From: Homarus americanus
Lineage: Eukaryota > Arthropoda > Malacostraca > Decapoda > Nephropidae
Assembly (NCBI RefSeq): GCF_018991925.1
Contig: NW_024724368.1
Location: 937,319-1,001,318 of the forward strand
DNA length: 64,000 nt
Direction of reading: 5' to 3'
Positions 46,082 through 58,674 of the stretch are shown here, piece after piece. Under the pieces are notes generated by a model that was not told the DNA's origin, ran no database searches, and saw nothing but the letters and a program-made list of their open reading frames with translations. Within the stretch, counting starts at the first letter, position 1; each line of letters starts with the position of its first letter. The position numbers were made by a program, and so were the translations under genes.

Positions 46082-47130
46082 GCTTTTGACAGAGTACCGC
46101 ATCAGAGGCTTCAGAGAAAAGTTAAGGCTCCTGGTATCGAGGGGAAAGTTTTAAATTGGATAAAATCGTGGCTCACCGATAGAACACAGAGGGTCAGCGT
46201 AGAGTTAAATCTGAGTGGGGCTGTGTAACCAGTGGGGTTCCCCAGGGGTCAGTACTGGGCCCACTCTTGTTCATAATCTACATAAACGATCTAGATACTG
46301 GGATCAGCAGTGACATAAGCAGGTTTCCGGATGACACCAAAATAGGGCGGCAGATTAATTTAGGGCAGGATGCAAATGCACTACAGGAAGATTTAAATAA
46401 ACTGCAGGAGTGGTCAGAAATGGCAAATGAAATTCAACACCAGCAAGTGCAGCGTACTTAATATTGGAAGAACAAATACTGTCAATGTATACAGCCTTAA
46501 CAACATCAACCTAGAGAAGTCGACTTGTGAAAGAGACTTAGGGGTACTTGTAAGCCCGGACCTACGGCCTACAAAACTGCGTTAATGTTCGAAATAAGAC
46601 AAACAAAGTATTAGGTTTTATATCTAAAAGTGTAAGTAATAAGAGTGCTGAGGTCATATTGCAACTATATCTTGCGCTAGTCAGGCTGCACCTCGATTAT
46701 GCTGTTCATTTCTGGTGCCCTTATTATAGAATCGATATCAATTCACTGTAGTCGGTGCAGCGAAGAATGACGAAAATGATTCCGGGACTTAGAAACCTTA
46801 CATATCAAGATAGGTTAAAGAAACTAAACTTGCATTCCCTAGAAAGACGAAGAGTGCGGGAAGATATGATAGAAATATTTAAGTGGGTGAAAGGAATCAA
46901 CAAAGGAGATATAGATAAAGTTCTTATAATATCCGAGCAGGATAGGACTCGTAGCAACGGATTTAAGTTGGATAAGTTTAGGTTTAGGAGGGAGATGGGA
47001 AGGAACTGGTTCATAAATAGGGTGGTAGATGAGTGAAACAAGCTTAGCAACTTTGTAGTAAGTGCTGGAATGCTGGAAAGTTTTAAAAGGAGGCTAGATA
47101 GATTCATGGATACTAAAGAGTGGTAGTAAC
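46082..47130 (+). pseudogene. Reverse transcriptase remnant of A6 with altered FADD box
   Basis: The catalytic box reads FPDDTKIG instead of FADDTKIG, a change next to the two Asp residues. The VVDEWNKL block ends as VVDE-stop (TGG to TGA at about 47036). Frameshifts near 46215, 46430 and 46575 also break it. Non-functional. Confidence 0.9.
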
Positions 47131-47199
47131 TCTCGACAGGAGCTGCTATGCACAGGCCAACCGGCCTATTGCAGACTCCTTATTTCCTTATGTTCTTGT
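46082..47199 (+). mobile_element. CR1-like LINE, subfamily A, 5'-truncated copy A6
   Basis: Starts at FDRVPHQRL in the reverse transcriptase and runs to the 3' tail. Blocks: KAPGIEGKVLNWIKSWLTD, FIIYINDLDTGISSDISRF, PDDTKIG, SNKSAEVILQLYLALVR, HLDYAVHFWCPYY, QRRMTKMIPGLRNL, ERRRVREDMI, FKLDKFRFRREMGRNWF and DEWNKL-equivalent DE-stop. A 3-base loss near 46203 and a frameshift near 46215 disrupt the coding line. Confidence 0.95.
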
Positions 47200-48915
47200 G
47201 TTTGGCGCATCTCCCCCACCACTTTGAGTTTAAAATATGATTTTTTTTTTACAAATTTATTGACAAAGCTTGGTGTACAGTTTGCCTGGTGTAGTTACCT
47301 GGACACTTCACCGACGAGTCACCGCCTGGAGGTCACTTATAGGTTACCCCACTTGAGGTCAACTCCGTCTCCCTACTTACAGTGTGGTCACGCGGGACAG
47401 TATTACTCAATAGTCACATGGACTTAACACTGTAGTGATGTTGATACTGTCGACGTTGTTGTTGTTGCTGTTATTGCTAGTGTTACTACTGCTGCTGCTG
47501 GAGCTGCTCTTTAACATCCTGTCGCTACTGTTGTACTTTTAATTGCCAAAGACTTTCCGCTGCACATACTGTTAAGGCTGTACTTTCTGCTTTGTTGCGT
47601 ATACAACAACCATTGTCCTTCCAAACACTGAAAAAACACCACCCCAGCGTAAAACACGAGGAAGAGTGAGAGCAGCAAGTCCTCACACTTTAGAGGAGAA
47701 CCTGGGCGGGGCTCCAAACGTCTTAGTATAGGATCATCCAGGCTGTACACACCAGAGGAATGAGGTGCTTTGACCCACCCACCGCTCATTAAGGTGGCTC
47801 TACCTGTTGGGGAACTATCAGAAAATTACCAAAGCGCAGGTCGTCAGGGGTCATGGATGGCGCTGACAGATGGCCCAGGTCATCCCCCATATTCCCTTCT
47901 CCCCCACCCGCTCTCTGGGTCATTGGGTCACGTGATGTAGTTAGAGTAATTAAAAATCGCTTACCACCAGCGGGAGAACCGAGCATGTGTGTGTGAAGTG
48001 TGTTGACTGTGGCTCACCAGGAATGTGTTCCCAGAGACACTTAAGCCTCACCTGGGCACAAACACCTTCAGGATGTGTGTCTTCGTCAGTATGTCAGTAG
48101 TGGCTCGCCTGGCTGAGTCACTGTGTAGTGTACCAGGTTTCTGTATCTAACAGGCACACGACTTGGAATCCTGATCATAACATATGCACGGTCGAGGACA
48201 CAAGTGGGTCTACAGCAGGAGGCAGTTGGTGAGACAGTCTGGGACGACTTTCTGGTTTCAGGTTCTTGTAGATGCTGACCACCTTTACCTGTACCCCAGG
48301 ATGGTCCCAATTTCCGCTTCACCTGATGCTGGGAATTATAACCTTATCGCACGATTTCACTTTGAATTTTTTCCAATAAGTTTCTTCTTCACTCTTGTAC
48401 ACGAACATTTTTTTATAATCACAACTAGATTTTTAGTGTTCAAACCAGTCTCGGTGTTTCTAAAGTGATTTTAGTTTTATCCATAACAATGGCCTGTAAG
48501 AGAGTCACGCAGAATGATCCTTATGAACGTGTGGAATTGGCACAGGTGTGGCCGGCCAGCACACTCATACCTGTGTACTGGAGACCTGACAGATTTTAAT
48601 AATTTGTGGCGTCATGACTATAACGGGACCATCCGGGCCACCTTGATGCTGAAATTAGTACACACAAAAATGCCTGTGTCATGGTTCTTGTGTCCCCTTG
48701 TCCAAGCTTCTCGCCCTCTCCCTCGTGTGTGTGTGTGTGTCTACGTGCATGCGTCCAAGTACGTGTTTGAGTAATTGCGTCTATGCATGTATGTTTTATT
48801 TTTAATCATTTGCTTTTGTAATTTTTTTTAAAGTTATTTTGTATTCTAAATTTGTCGTAACTATAAAACTTACTCGTGTTTACTTTAGTGTTCCATATAC
48901 CTAAAACACACAAGC
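47200..48915. other. Non-coding stretch
   Basis: GTTGTTGTTGCTG-type triplets at 47450-47510 and a short GT run at 48726-48740. No recognised gene; frames of 60-94 aa only. Confidence 0.5.
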
Positions 48916-48919
48916 GTTG

Positions 48920-49057
48920 ACTGATGATTTATGTACTGTACAGCCCTGTAAATGTATTCAACGCATATTATATAATTATGTCTAAATCAAATGTAAGTCT
49001 GTATATTTTCAGCCACCGGCTGCAACTCTATTAATAAACCGTTTATTATTATTATAC
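48920..49057 (+). mobile_element. LINE 3' end with (ATT)n tail, family D
   Basis: TGATTTATGTACTGTACAGC, then about 60 bp, then TGTATATTTTCAGCC-ACC-GGCTGC and AATAAACCGTTTATTATTAT. The first part matches the right edge of the window (63986-64000) and the second part matches 21256-21330, so three places hold parts of one family in the same orientation. Confidence 0.65.
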
Positions 49058-49905
49058 ACTGACACTGGCAGCCATACCTTAGGAGTCAGTCAAATTAAAC
49101 ACATACCGCATAGAAAGAAAGGATCGAATGGCATTGTATTAAGACACTCTTTCACAGTCTTTACACACACACACACACACAGGAGAAAGAGAATATGCAC
49201 ATCACAATACGAATATTTACCGACATTTTCCAGAACTTGATGATCATCGTCACCATTAAGACGCCAACATAAACAAGGTCCTTCGCGTTTTGTTCTCATT
49301 ATTTCATGTAGACTTCAGTTTATGACACTTCATCACCTTGGTCTAGGCAGCCTATGTGTTATAAATTGAGGTCCTGTTAAAAATTCAGGTCCTTTTTATA
49401 GATTAATGTCCTTGGTATAATAAGTACAGTTAATGCAGCGACAGCCGATAAACGATAAAATGATAAAAGAAGATAATAAATAAGAAGGTAACGCGAGGAA
49501 GATATGCAGCCATAAATCCTCCGGCGGCCTCAGAGCGTGAAGGGGAAAAAAATCCATTTTCTTCAGCCATAGAGAGATTTCCCGGCGCGGCAGACCGTCA
49601 AAGAACCACGTTATCCCACAAGCGGTGACCTGAACACAGCATCTTCCATAGGTCGACCGCAGGGGGGAAATTGGTGACTGCACTTCCTGGTTGTGTCACA
49701 GGCGGGCCCCCTCCTCCCCCTCAAGCTGCTGCCGCCGCTTTCAACCCTTCTGCTGTCTAGTCTCCCGCCGCCGCAGCTTAGTCGATCAGGGGAGAGAAGA
49801 GGGAGGGGACAAGCTTTCCACCCAGAGGTACACCTACAGTACAAGCCTTATGTCCTCTTCGCCTTCTTATGGAGGAGGTGTACGCCGTCACCCTCACCAC
49901 GACCT
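49058..49905. other. Non-coding stretch
   Basis: CA run at 49162-49180 and a GC-richer part at 49500-49900. No gene recognised. The frames that run into 49908 gain LINE sequence only from that point. Confidence 0.5.
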
Positions 49906-49907
49906 CA

Positions 49908-50265
49908 ACTGCTAGGAGAACATATGATCACGGGGGTGGAGGAGACTGCAGTGGGAGAGGGTAAGCAAAGTGAAAGGTTACAGGTTAATAGTGCTGGGAA
50001 TGATGACAAAACTAAATCAGGCAGGGAGTTAAAACCTAAACGCGACAAAGAGAGGACTCAGAACACAACTAACTTAAATGTCTGCTACGCAAACAGTAGA
50101 AGTATGGGAAACAAAATGGATGAAACCAGGGCGTTGGTATATACCGAAAAAGTCGATATAATAACATTCACCGAAACAGATAAACCTAGACTCACGTGAG
50201 TTACCTGTCGAATACCAAATTGCAGGTTACAAATTATTCCATATCGATAGGCAGATTAGGAAAAC
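49908..50265 (+). mobile_element. CR1-like LINE fragment B5 (ORF1/ORF2 junction and endonuclease)
   Basis: Closely matches 6477-6836 of B1, from the ORF1 stop (CTGCTAG) through the ORF2 start into the endonuclease (LNVCYANSRSMGNKMDE, FTETD). A one-base loss after TET breaks the frame, and the ORF2 ATG context is kept (ATGATCACG). It ends abruptly where the 22-bp minisatellite starts (about 50269). Neither end has the normal LINE 3' tail. Confidence 0.88.
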
Positions 50266-50268
50266 AGG

Positions 50269-50840
50269 CGTACTCAAGGGTGATTAATTAATCTATTGAG
50301 TAAAATGAATTAACCCCTTGAGTACAATGACTTAACCCCTGAGTACGATGACTTAACCTCTTGGGTACGATAATTTAACCCTTTGAGGACGATGAATTAA
50401 GAACATAAGAATGGAGGAAACTGCAGCGGGCTTATTGGCCCATACTGGGCAGTCCCATTTACACCCAACCCCTATTGCTCATAAAAGCATCCAACCTATG
50501 TTTGAAGCTATCCAGCGTATTCGAATTAGCCCCCTGAGGACGTTGACTTTAACCTCCTGCGTACGATGACTTAGCCACTAGAGGACGATGACTTAACCCC
50601 TGAGTACGATGACTTAACCCCTTGGGTACGATGGCTTAACCCTTTGAGGACGATGAATTAACCCCCTGAGGACGATGACTTAACCCCTTGAGTACGATGA
50701 CTTAATCCCCTGAGTACAATATCCTCCTCTTCAAGGGAATAGGCCAGATCGTCGTGTTTAAGGGGTTAAGATTTCGTACTCATGGGATTAAATCATTGTG
50801 ATCCGGGGGCTAAGTCGTCGAACTTTAGGGAGTTTAATCT
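50269..50840. repeat. 22-bp minisatellite (TTAACCCCTTGAGTACGATG)
   Basis: Units of TTAACCCCTTGAGTACGATG plus AC repeat with exact 22-bp spacing at about 50590-50710 and diverged units on both sides. At 50745-50815 units appear reversed (AAGGGGTTAAGATTTCGTAC), so the array has opposite arms. A B-type LINE tail interrupts it at 50401-50522. Confidence 0.93.
50401..50522 (-). mobile_element. CR1-like LINE, subfamily B, very short copy B6
   Basis: Only the last 120 bp of subfamily B (3' untranslated part plus the codons for NTLDSFKHRLDAFM). It is flanked by the 6-bp direct repeat GAATTA (50394-50399 and 50523-50528). Removing it restores the minisatellite unit GATGAATTA-CCCCCTGAGG with one base difference. 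Confidence 0.92.
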
Positions 50841-52495
50841 TCATCTACTAATCCCAGGTTTGACACAAGACAGGGAGAATATTATCTCTCTCTTGACGGA
50901 GTTACAGCCACGTGGATATAATAAATTCTTACCATTAAACACTTTCCCATTTTCATTTGTTTTATCTATTGTTCTTCTATTTAAATATATTTTATTTTTT
51001 TTATTCTAATATATTTGCATTATTTTTTCTTTAAAGTGAGTTAATAAGACATTTTTTTTCGAGAAGGTAAAACATAACTCATATACAGAACCTTGTCGTA
51101 ATACTTAGTTGTGTCAAGTAGCCCAGGAAACATAAGTGTTATTTGTAAGTGTCATGTAAAGTGTGCGTTTAAGTGTCAGGTGTCTGTCTTCTCCCTCTTC
51201 TGTCCCTCACCCGGATTTCTCCACTTTACTCTCTCACGCTCGTTACTTTACGCTTCATTAAGTAACAATGTTGGTCTGTTACTTGTGAACCACCAGGGAA
51301 CATCGTTGTTTTCACTGGGTTGTGTAGTGAGGAAGAGATGTTGTAGTAATGTGGATCTTATACTCACGTTCCTTCCTCCCGCCAATCACTCATCCCACTT
51401 CTGTTTCTCTCCTGACTCTTTCCGCTCCTCTTCCGTCTCTCTTTCGTTCCTCTCCCGTCCTTCTCATCCTTCTTCCGTCACTCTTCCGTTCCCCTTCCGC
51501 CTCCACCCCCCCCCACCTGAACAATCATAGTGCCTGTATAGACCAGCTGGTTCATCTTGGCTCAGTAAAGGAAAATGACATTCTGGTTCTCGTCCAGGAT
51601 CTATTTTAAACACAGTAATGTAAAATAAATATGGACATGAGAATTTGTTTTGGAATAAACTTAAAGGCTACAATATGGTAGAAGCGATTTATTCGTCATT
51701 AAAAATTTGATATACTGTGAGTTACATTTTGGTTCTCTTTTGTAATTTCTTCTCTAATGGTCATAAGATGAGTATAAACTGATAGTATTATGCCCAATAA
51801 GAATCCATAATAAGTCTTGGGTAATACGTGTGATTGGCTGTCAGGTGCATTTCACGCTAATTACAGCGTTTAAAATGGGTTTGAAGGCTTGTTTACGTTC
51901 AAGTTAGGAGCTGCCAGTTAGCATATTAATAGAAGATTTCGAATATCGTAGTTGAACAGTAAATTAATATATTTCTAGCGCAAGTTTGTGTGAATCACGT
52001 ATACTATTTCTTATTATGAGTTAGAATATACTGCAGCTAAGTGCATCGCTGTTGATTAAAATATCTTTGTACATCCACGAGTCATTTATTGGGTAGTTGG
52101 CAGCTGAGGCTGGAGTATCAGTGTTTGCGCGCAGTATCGTGGGTGCCCCGGGGTGACCCGCCTCACACACTGTGGGAAGCTCCCGCACCCAGCTAGGGGT
52201 CGTTTCGGGTCACTCCAGGTCTCACGAGGTCATGCGAGGTCACCAGATACAAACATGTAACCACGTGGTGAGCTTTCTTGGCCAATCTTCGCCGATGATG
52301 CAAGATGCAACGTTGCTGGTTTGCACACATCTTTTATATCTCATTTGTCCGTATATACGCGCATTCGCGTTCATGCAAAACACACACACATACACAGTCT
52401 AATTTTGTATTCATAAATCTTTATGTCACACAAACCATCACTTAAGTCTTAAGCCATGGGGAATCCTTATTTCTCTGAGCCATTCTCACCTGCAT
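50841..52495. other. Non-coding stretch
   Basis: CTTCCGTCTCTCTTTCG-type pyrimidine part at 51400-51530. The 139-aa frame at 51111-51530 ends in it and is not recognised. Nothing else seen. Confidence 0.5.
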
Positions 52496-52497
52496 TA

Positions 52498-52925
52498 ACA
52501 TAAGAACATAAGAATGGAGGAAACTGCAGCGGGGCTATTAACCCAAACTGGGCAGTTCCGTTAACACAACCCATATCGCTCATAAATCCGTCCAACCTAT
52601 GTTTGAAGCTATCCAGTGTATTTGAGTAAATGTTGAACTTCGGTAATTTGTTCCACGCATCAACTACTCTATTTCCAAACCAGCGTTTACCCATTTCGCG
52701 CCTAAATCTAAATTTGTCTAATTGAAAACCATTGCTACAAGTTCGCTCCTGGCTGGATAAGTTAAGTACCTTTGTTATATCACCTTTGTTTAACCCTGAC
52801 TTCCATATATACACCTCAATCATATCGCCCCTCACTCTACGTCTCTCGAGGGAGTGCAAATTCAGATGCTTTAACCTGTCTCTGTACTTAAGTTCCTACT
52901 GTCCGGGATTAGTCTTGTCATCCAC
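52498..52925 (-). mobile_element. CR1-like LINE, subfamily B, copy B7
   Basis: Minus-strand 3' end of subfamily B: RDRLKHLNLHSLERRRVRGD, MIEVYIWKSGLNKGDITKVL, SSQERTCSNGFQLDKFRFRR, KRWFGNRVVDAWNKLPKF and FKHRLDGFMSD, then the tail with TTCTTATG repeats. The 130-aa frame is open. Homology stops in diverged sequence near 52925. At 53048-53075 GGATCACTTAAAGAATCTCC resembles an arm of the TTAGG-core elements. Confidence 0.92.
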
Positions 52926-53251
52926 CCCTGAATGGACCAGTTGGGAGGTTTTCAAGAAGGTTACAAGAACTGATGCATCTCTTCTTGTAACCTTAACAAC
53001 CTCCAGGTAAGTTCATGATAGACCGACAGCAAAAACTCATTGATTATTAAAAACTTGGATCACTTAAAGAATCTCCTTCCCAGGTAGTGCTTATGAGATC
53101 CGAGTTCCTCTAACATAAGTTGAGAGGAATTACCGAACGATAAACAGAGAAGGAAGGGAAGCTAAATGTTATAGCTGCACAACTAACAAGACTTATATAT
53201 GTCAAGGATGTGTTGAAGTGCGTCATGTGGAGGTGGAAGCTGAGAACCCTG

Positions 53252-54900
<1,649 letters not shown>

Positions 54901-54935
54901 TAACTCTCTCTCCCTCCCTCTCCCCTACCTACCTA

Positions 54936-54984
<49 letters not shown>

Positions 54985-55265
54985 CCTTTCCGCCTTTATT
55001 CTTCTATCCCCCATACCCTGTCTCACATCCCTCTGCCCTCCAACTCCCCTCACACTGTTCCCTCCACCCCTCACACTGTCTTTCCCTCTCCCACACTGTC
55101 TTTCCCTCCCACACTGCCTTTCCCTCCACCCCCTCATACTATCTTTCCCTCCTTCACACTGTCTTTCTCCCACACTGCCTTTCCCTCCACCCCTCACACT
55201 GTCTTTCCCTCCACCCCTCCACTGTCTTTCCCTCCACCTCACACTATCTTCCCCCGCCCGTCTCC
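54901..55265. repeat. (CT)n and CACACTGTCTTTCCCTC minisatellite
   Basis: (CT)n at 54938-54980, then irregular units CACACTGTCTTTCCCTCCAC (about 20-37 bp) at 55045-55255. Frames of 125-148 aa on both strands are artefacts. Confidence 0.93.
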
Positions 55266-55964
55266 ACCCTCCCTCACCGTAGCTATAGACCGCTTTGATC
55301 ACAGGACTGCAAACAATACCATGGAGGAGCTCGGTTTAGAAAGTGGCTTAATATCTACTACAACACCAGGCCAGGGCGGCTTAAAAACCATTAAATCTTA
55401 AGTCCTTATTGTTTAAAACTTGAAGAATAATCAAATAAACAAGATATATACAGGATGACGTGTCTTTTGGTAGGAGAAAATATTATAAGAAAATATAGAA
55501 AGAATCCTATGGCGTATGTGTTACTGCTTCCCGCGCTCAGTGTAACGACTATACTCTTAATAACTTGTCTGAATGTTACTAATAGAGATGTTAAAGAACG
55601 TCTTACTAAACCTATACACTCGTTCTTATAAACCAATCGTTCGTCTACAATCAATAACATTCTACACGATCTTATCTCCGATTCCTAGTTCAATAATTGT
55701 CCTCCTTTGGTAAAAATATAAATCTTCAAAATAAACTCAGGGAAAAACAGACCACCAAAGACCATCACTCACATAGTTGTTACCAGAGGCTACGATAACA
55801 TGACCCGGAACATAATGGAGGTAAAATGAGACGTTCCTCCTTAATTGCGGTCTAGGAGTTTTTTTTTCTCGTCTTCGGTGGGTGAGAGAGAGAGAGAGGT
55901 AAAATTCCCTCTTACGTGTGGGAGTCTACAGGTCTGGGATTTGAGGATTTTCTTGTTTTTTCTT
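55266..55964. other. Non-coding, nothing recognised
   Basis: AT-rich. The 84-aa minus-strand frame at 55406-55660 is unrecognised. Confidence 0.5.
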
Positions 55965-55985
55965 TCTGTGTGTATGTGTGTTTGT

Positions 55986-56043
<58 letters not shown>
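55965..56043. repeat. (GT)n microsatellite
   Basis: GT units, interrupted at the left and pure from about 55997. Confidence 0.98.
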
Positions 56044-56046
<3 letters not shown>

Positions 56047-56219
56047 AGATAGATATATATCAAACTATAGCCTTAAGGACAATTTAATAAATAATCATAA
56101 TAAAATATAAGTGATTGACGTCTACCAAGACTATATCCTGAGGAGACAATACTATAGTTACTTGTTGACGTCCTCGCGTGAGTCCAGGTACTCAATCAGC
56201 TGGCTTCGTACTCTAGATA

Positions 56220-56372
56220 TTAAAATATCTTCATCACTAGTCTAACTCATTGTACGCATTACTCATTGTACTCAGGGGAGATTGGCATTGTACTCTTAAG
56301 ATAAATTCCTCACTGGACTAAGTCATTGTACTCAAGGAGGATTGCTATCGTACTCAGTGAAGGGGTTAAGTG
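56220..56372. repeat. Degenerate 22-bp motif copies
   Basis: TCATTGTACTCAGGGGAGA, TCATTGTACTCAAGGAGGA and ATCGTACTCAGTGAAGGGGT are reverse-orientation, diverged forms of the 22-bp unit seen at 50.3-50.8 and 62.4-62.7 kb. Spacing is irregular. Confidence 0.75.
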
Positions 56373-56435
56373 AGCCAGTTATATGCTATTTCACATCTCT
56401 ATTGAAGGTGAAAAAAGAATAATCGTATGAAGCAT

Positions 56436-56472
<37 letters not shown>

Positions 56473-56936
56473 AATAAAGACTCCAGCTCCTCTACGTTCT
56501 TCGCCATTTGGAGGAGGAGTAAGAGGAGGAGGGGGGGGGGGTGAGGAAGAGAAATACACTTAGTACAAGGACTACCTCTCCCCCTTCCTCCTCCTCCTCA
56601 CTCCTATTGGAGCTTCACTAACTGTTTATTTATCAGTAGCCCCAAATTAGGGTCACATTAATGGCTCTGTTATGAAGGCGGCTGTCTGTCGGTAGTGTCT
56701 TTGATGTAATTTCATCCAATTTAATGGCTCCTTATTGGCTCCTTATTTGATGGCTCAATATCGTTTCTTCATAAACCTGTGCTGTTATTTTGTTGTTGTT
56801 GTTGTTATTATTGGCTCTCCTGTTACTGTTATGCTGCTGTTAATGTTGTTATTGTTATTATTTGTTCAGTTTGTAGCCTTTCCTGATGTTGTTCTTATTC
56901 CCATCATTATCACGCAATCCTGTTATTATTACGTTA
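56373..56936. other. Non-coding stretch
   Basis: (GT)n at 56440-56470, a G10 run at 56531-56540 and GTTATT triplets at 56790-56870. No gene recognised. Confidence 0.55.
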
Positions 56937-57215
56937 TTGCTGTTATCATGATTATTACGGCAACCACCACCAATATCTCAACCACCACCAATACCACCAC
57001 ACACCGTCGACCACCTCCATCGCCAACATCACCACCACAACTACCACCAACTACAATCACCATCACCACCATCTCTGCCACCATCACCTCCATTACTATC
57101 ATCTCCACCACTACCACCACCATTATCACCACCACCACCATCACCAACCATCAGCACCACCACAGCCATCACTACCAGCAGTACCCCCACCATAACCCCC
57201 ACCATCTCCACCAGT
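56937..57215. repeat. (ACC/ATC)n tract
   Basis: CACCACCAC and CATCACC triplet mixtures. The Thr/His and Val/Met/Gly-rich frames are artefacts. Confidence 0.93.
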
Positions 57216-57878
57216 TGTAGTGACGCTAAGGGATCAGTTTTTACCTGTAGAGCCTCGCCAGGTAGGAAGGACCTCATTCTCTTGTCTTTCCAACTGTGTA
57301 ACTGGGAGTGACATCATTGTTAGCAGGCGTGATGACTCAACAATGCCCAGGTATTGGTCAACTAGGGGAGGGCCTCATACCTTGGTACAGAGGGACTCAT
57401 ACCCAGGTAGGGAGGGACGAGTGGGAGTTAGGGAGAGGGAGGAGTAGGAGGAGAGGGATGCGAGGAGAAAATAGGTAGTTGGGAGTGTTCGTATGGGGAT
57501 GGTCGGAGGTGCTTGTACCCTGGCGAAGGAGGAGGAGGAGGGGGAAGTAGGGGGTCGTTGGGTTGATGATACGGGAGATGATCAGGAGGGTGGTGAATGG
57601 GAGGAAGGTGTGACAGTAGAAGAAAAGGAAGTGGAGGAGGGATGGAGGGGGTGGGAGGTAGGGATGAGGAAGAAGTGGTGGATGAAGAGGGCTGAGGAGA
57701 GAAAAGCAAGAATGGGGAAGAGGTGAGGGAGGAGGAGGATTGAGAAGGATAAGGGCAGGTAGGAGGAGGAGGATTGAGGGGATAAAGGCAGGGGGAGGAG
57801 CCAGGGATGAGAGGGAGAGAGAGGGTGTGTTGATGGACGGAGAGGTAAGGAATGTTGAGAATGTTGCCTTACAGAGAT
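57216..57878. other. Purine-rich non-coding sequence
   Basis: From about 57405 to 57830 GGGAGGAGG-type sequence. Minus-strand Pro/Leu/Ser frames up to 192 aa are artefacts. Confidence 0.7.
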
Positions 57879-57890
57879 CACACACACACA

Positions 57891-57939
<49 letters not shown>

Positions 57940-57957
57940 CACACACACACACACACG
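57879..57957. repeat. (CA)n microsatellite
   Basis: About 38 CA units with two single-base interruptions. Confidence 0.97.
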
Positions 57958-58169
57958 ATACGGACGCACGCACACTGATCTACTCTTTAAGGAGATACCA
58001 AGCTACGGTCATCCTCACTTGAAGATTACTGGAGATATTCCCCAGGGTCAACTTGTAGGTCAACTCAAGGTCAAAGGTCACCATCAAAAGTAGATCCAGA
58101 GGTAAGTTATTCACGCTGATCTGCTTCCTGCCGTGATTATTTTCGGTTTATCGTGAATACTTTGGTCTG

Positions 58170-58250
58170 TTGTGAATGCCTAAACTAATCTAACCTAACC
58201 TAACCTAAACTAAATGAAACTAACCGAACATAACCTAACCTAAAAGTTAT
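58170..58250. repeat. TTAGG-type (CCTAA)n patch
   Basis: TCTAACCTAACCTAACCTAA followed by diverged AACTAAATGAAACTAACC and ACCTAACCTAA. Possible weak flanking arms (GTGAATACTTTGG; CTCAGGTCAAAAGTCACTCC) are too diverged to claim. Confidence 0.8.
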
Positions 58251-58438
58251 TCTCAGGTCAAAAGTCACTCCACCAATAGATCACACCGAGAAAAATTTGA
58301 CTACCGTTGGTAATAATTTGTTTTCGTTGTAAGTTTATTTTAAGGTTATTGAAAAAAAAAAGACAAAAAACTTTCATGCGTATAATAGTCTCCCTCGTGT
58401 TGGCTATTGAGATCACTATTTAGGGCGCGTCCATATCA

Positions 58439-58440
<2 letters not shown>

Positions 58441-58490
<50 letters not shown>
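58441..58490. repeat. (GT)n microsatellite
   Basis: About 25 GT units. Confidence 0.98.
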
Positions 58491-58492
<2 letters not shown>

Positions 58493-58674
58493 ATTTGTTA
58501 TACCTTAGGTGGATATTTGATGACAAAACATATCCTAGACACATGCTATCGTCACAGCCGGTATGGGTGAGGGAGGCAGAGATTGTGGCATAGGTGAAGG
58601 GCGAGGAATGTAGTTGGGAGGAATTGGTGAGATTAAGCTACAGAGTCTAGGAGTAGCGATAATTGTCGTAGAGG

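Noticed and set aside
50269..50840. CRISPR array
   Set aside because: Units are contiguous 22-bp tandem repeats without unique spacers, and the context is eukaryotic.
57397..57975. 192-codon minus-strand frame with Cys/Val then Ser/Pro/Leu sequence
   Set aside because: Runs through a CA microsatellite and purine-rich DNA; composition explained by the repeats.
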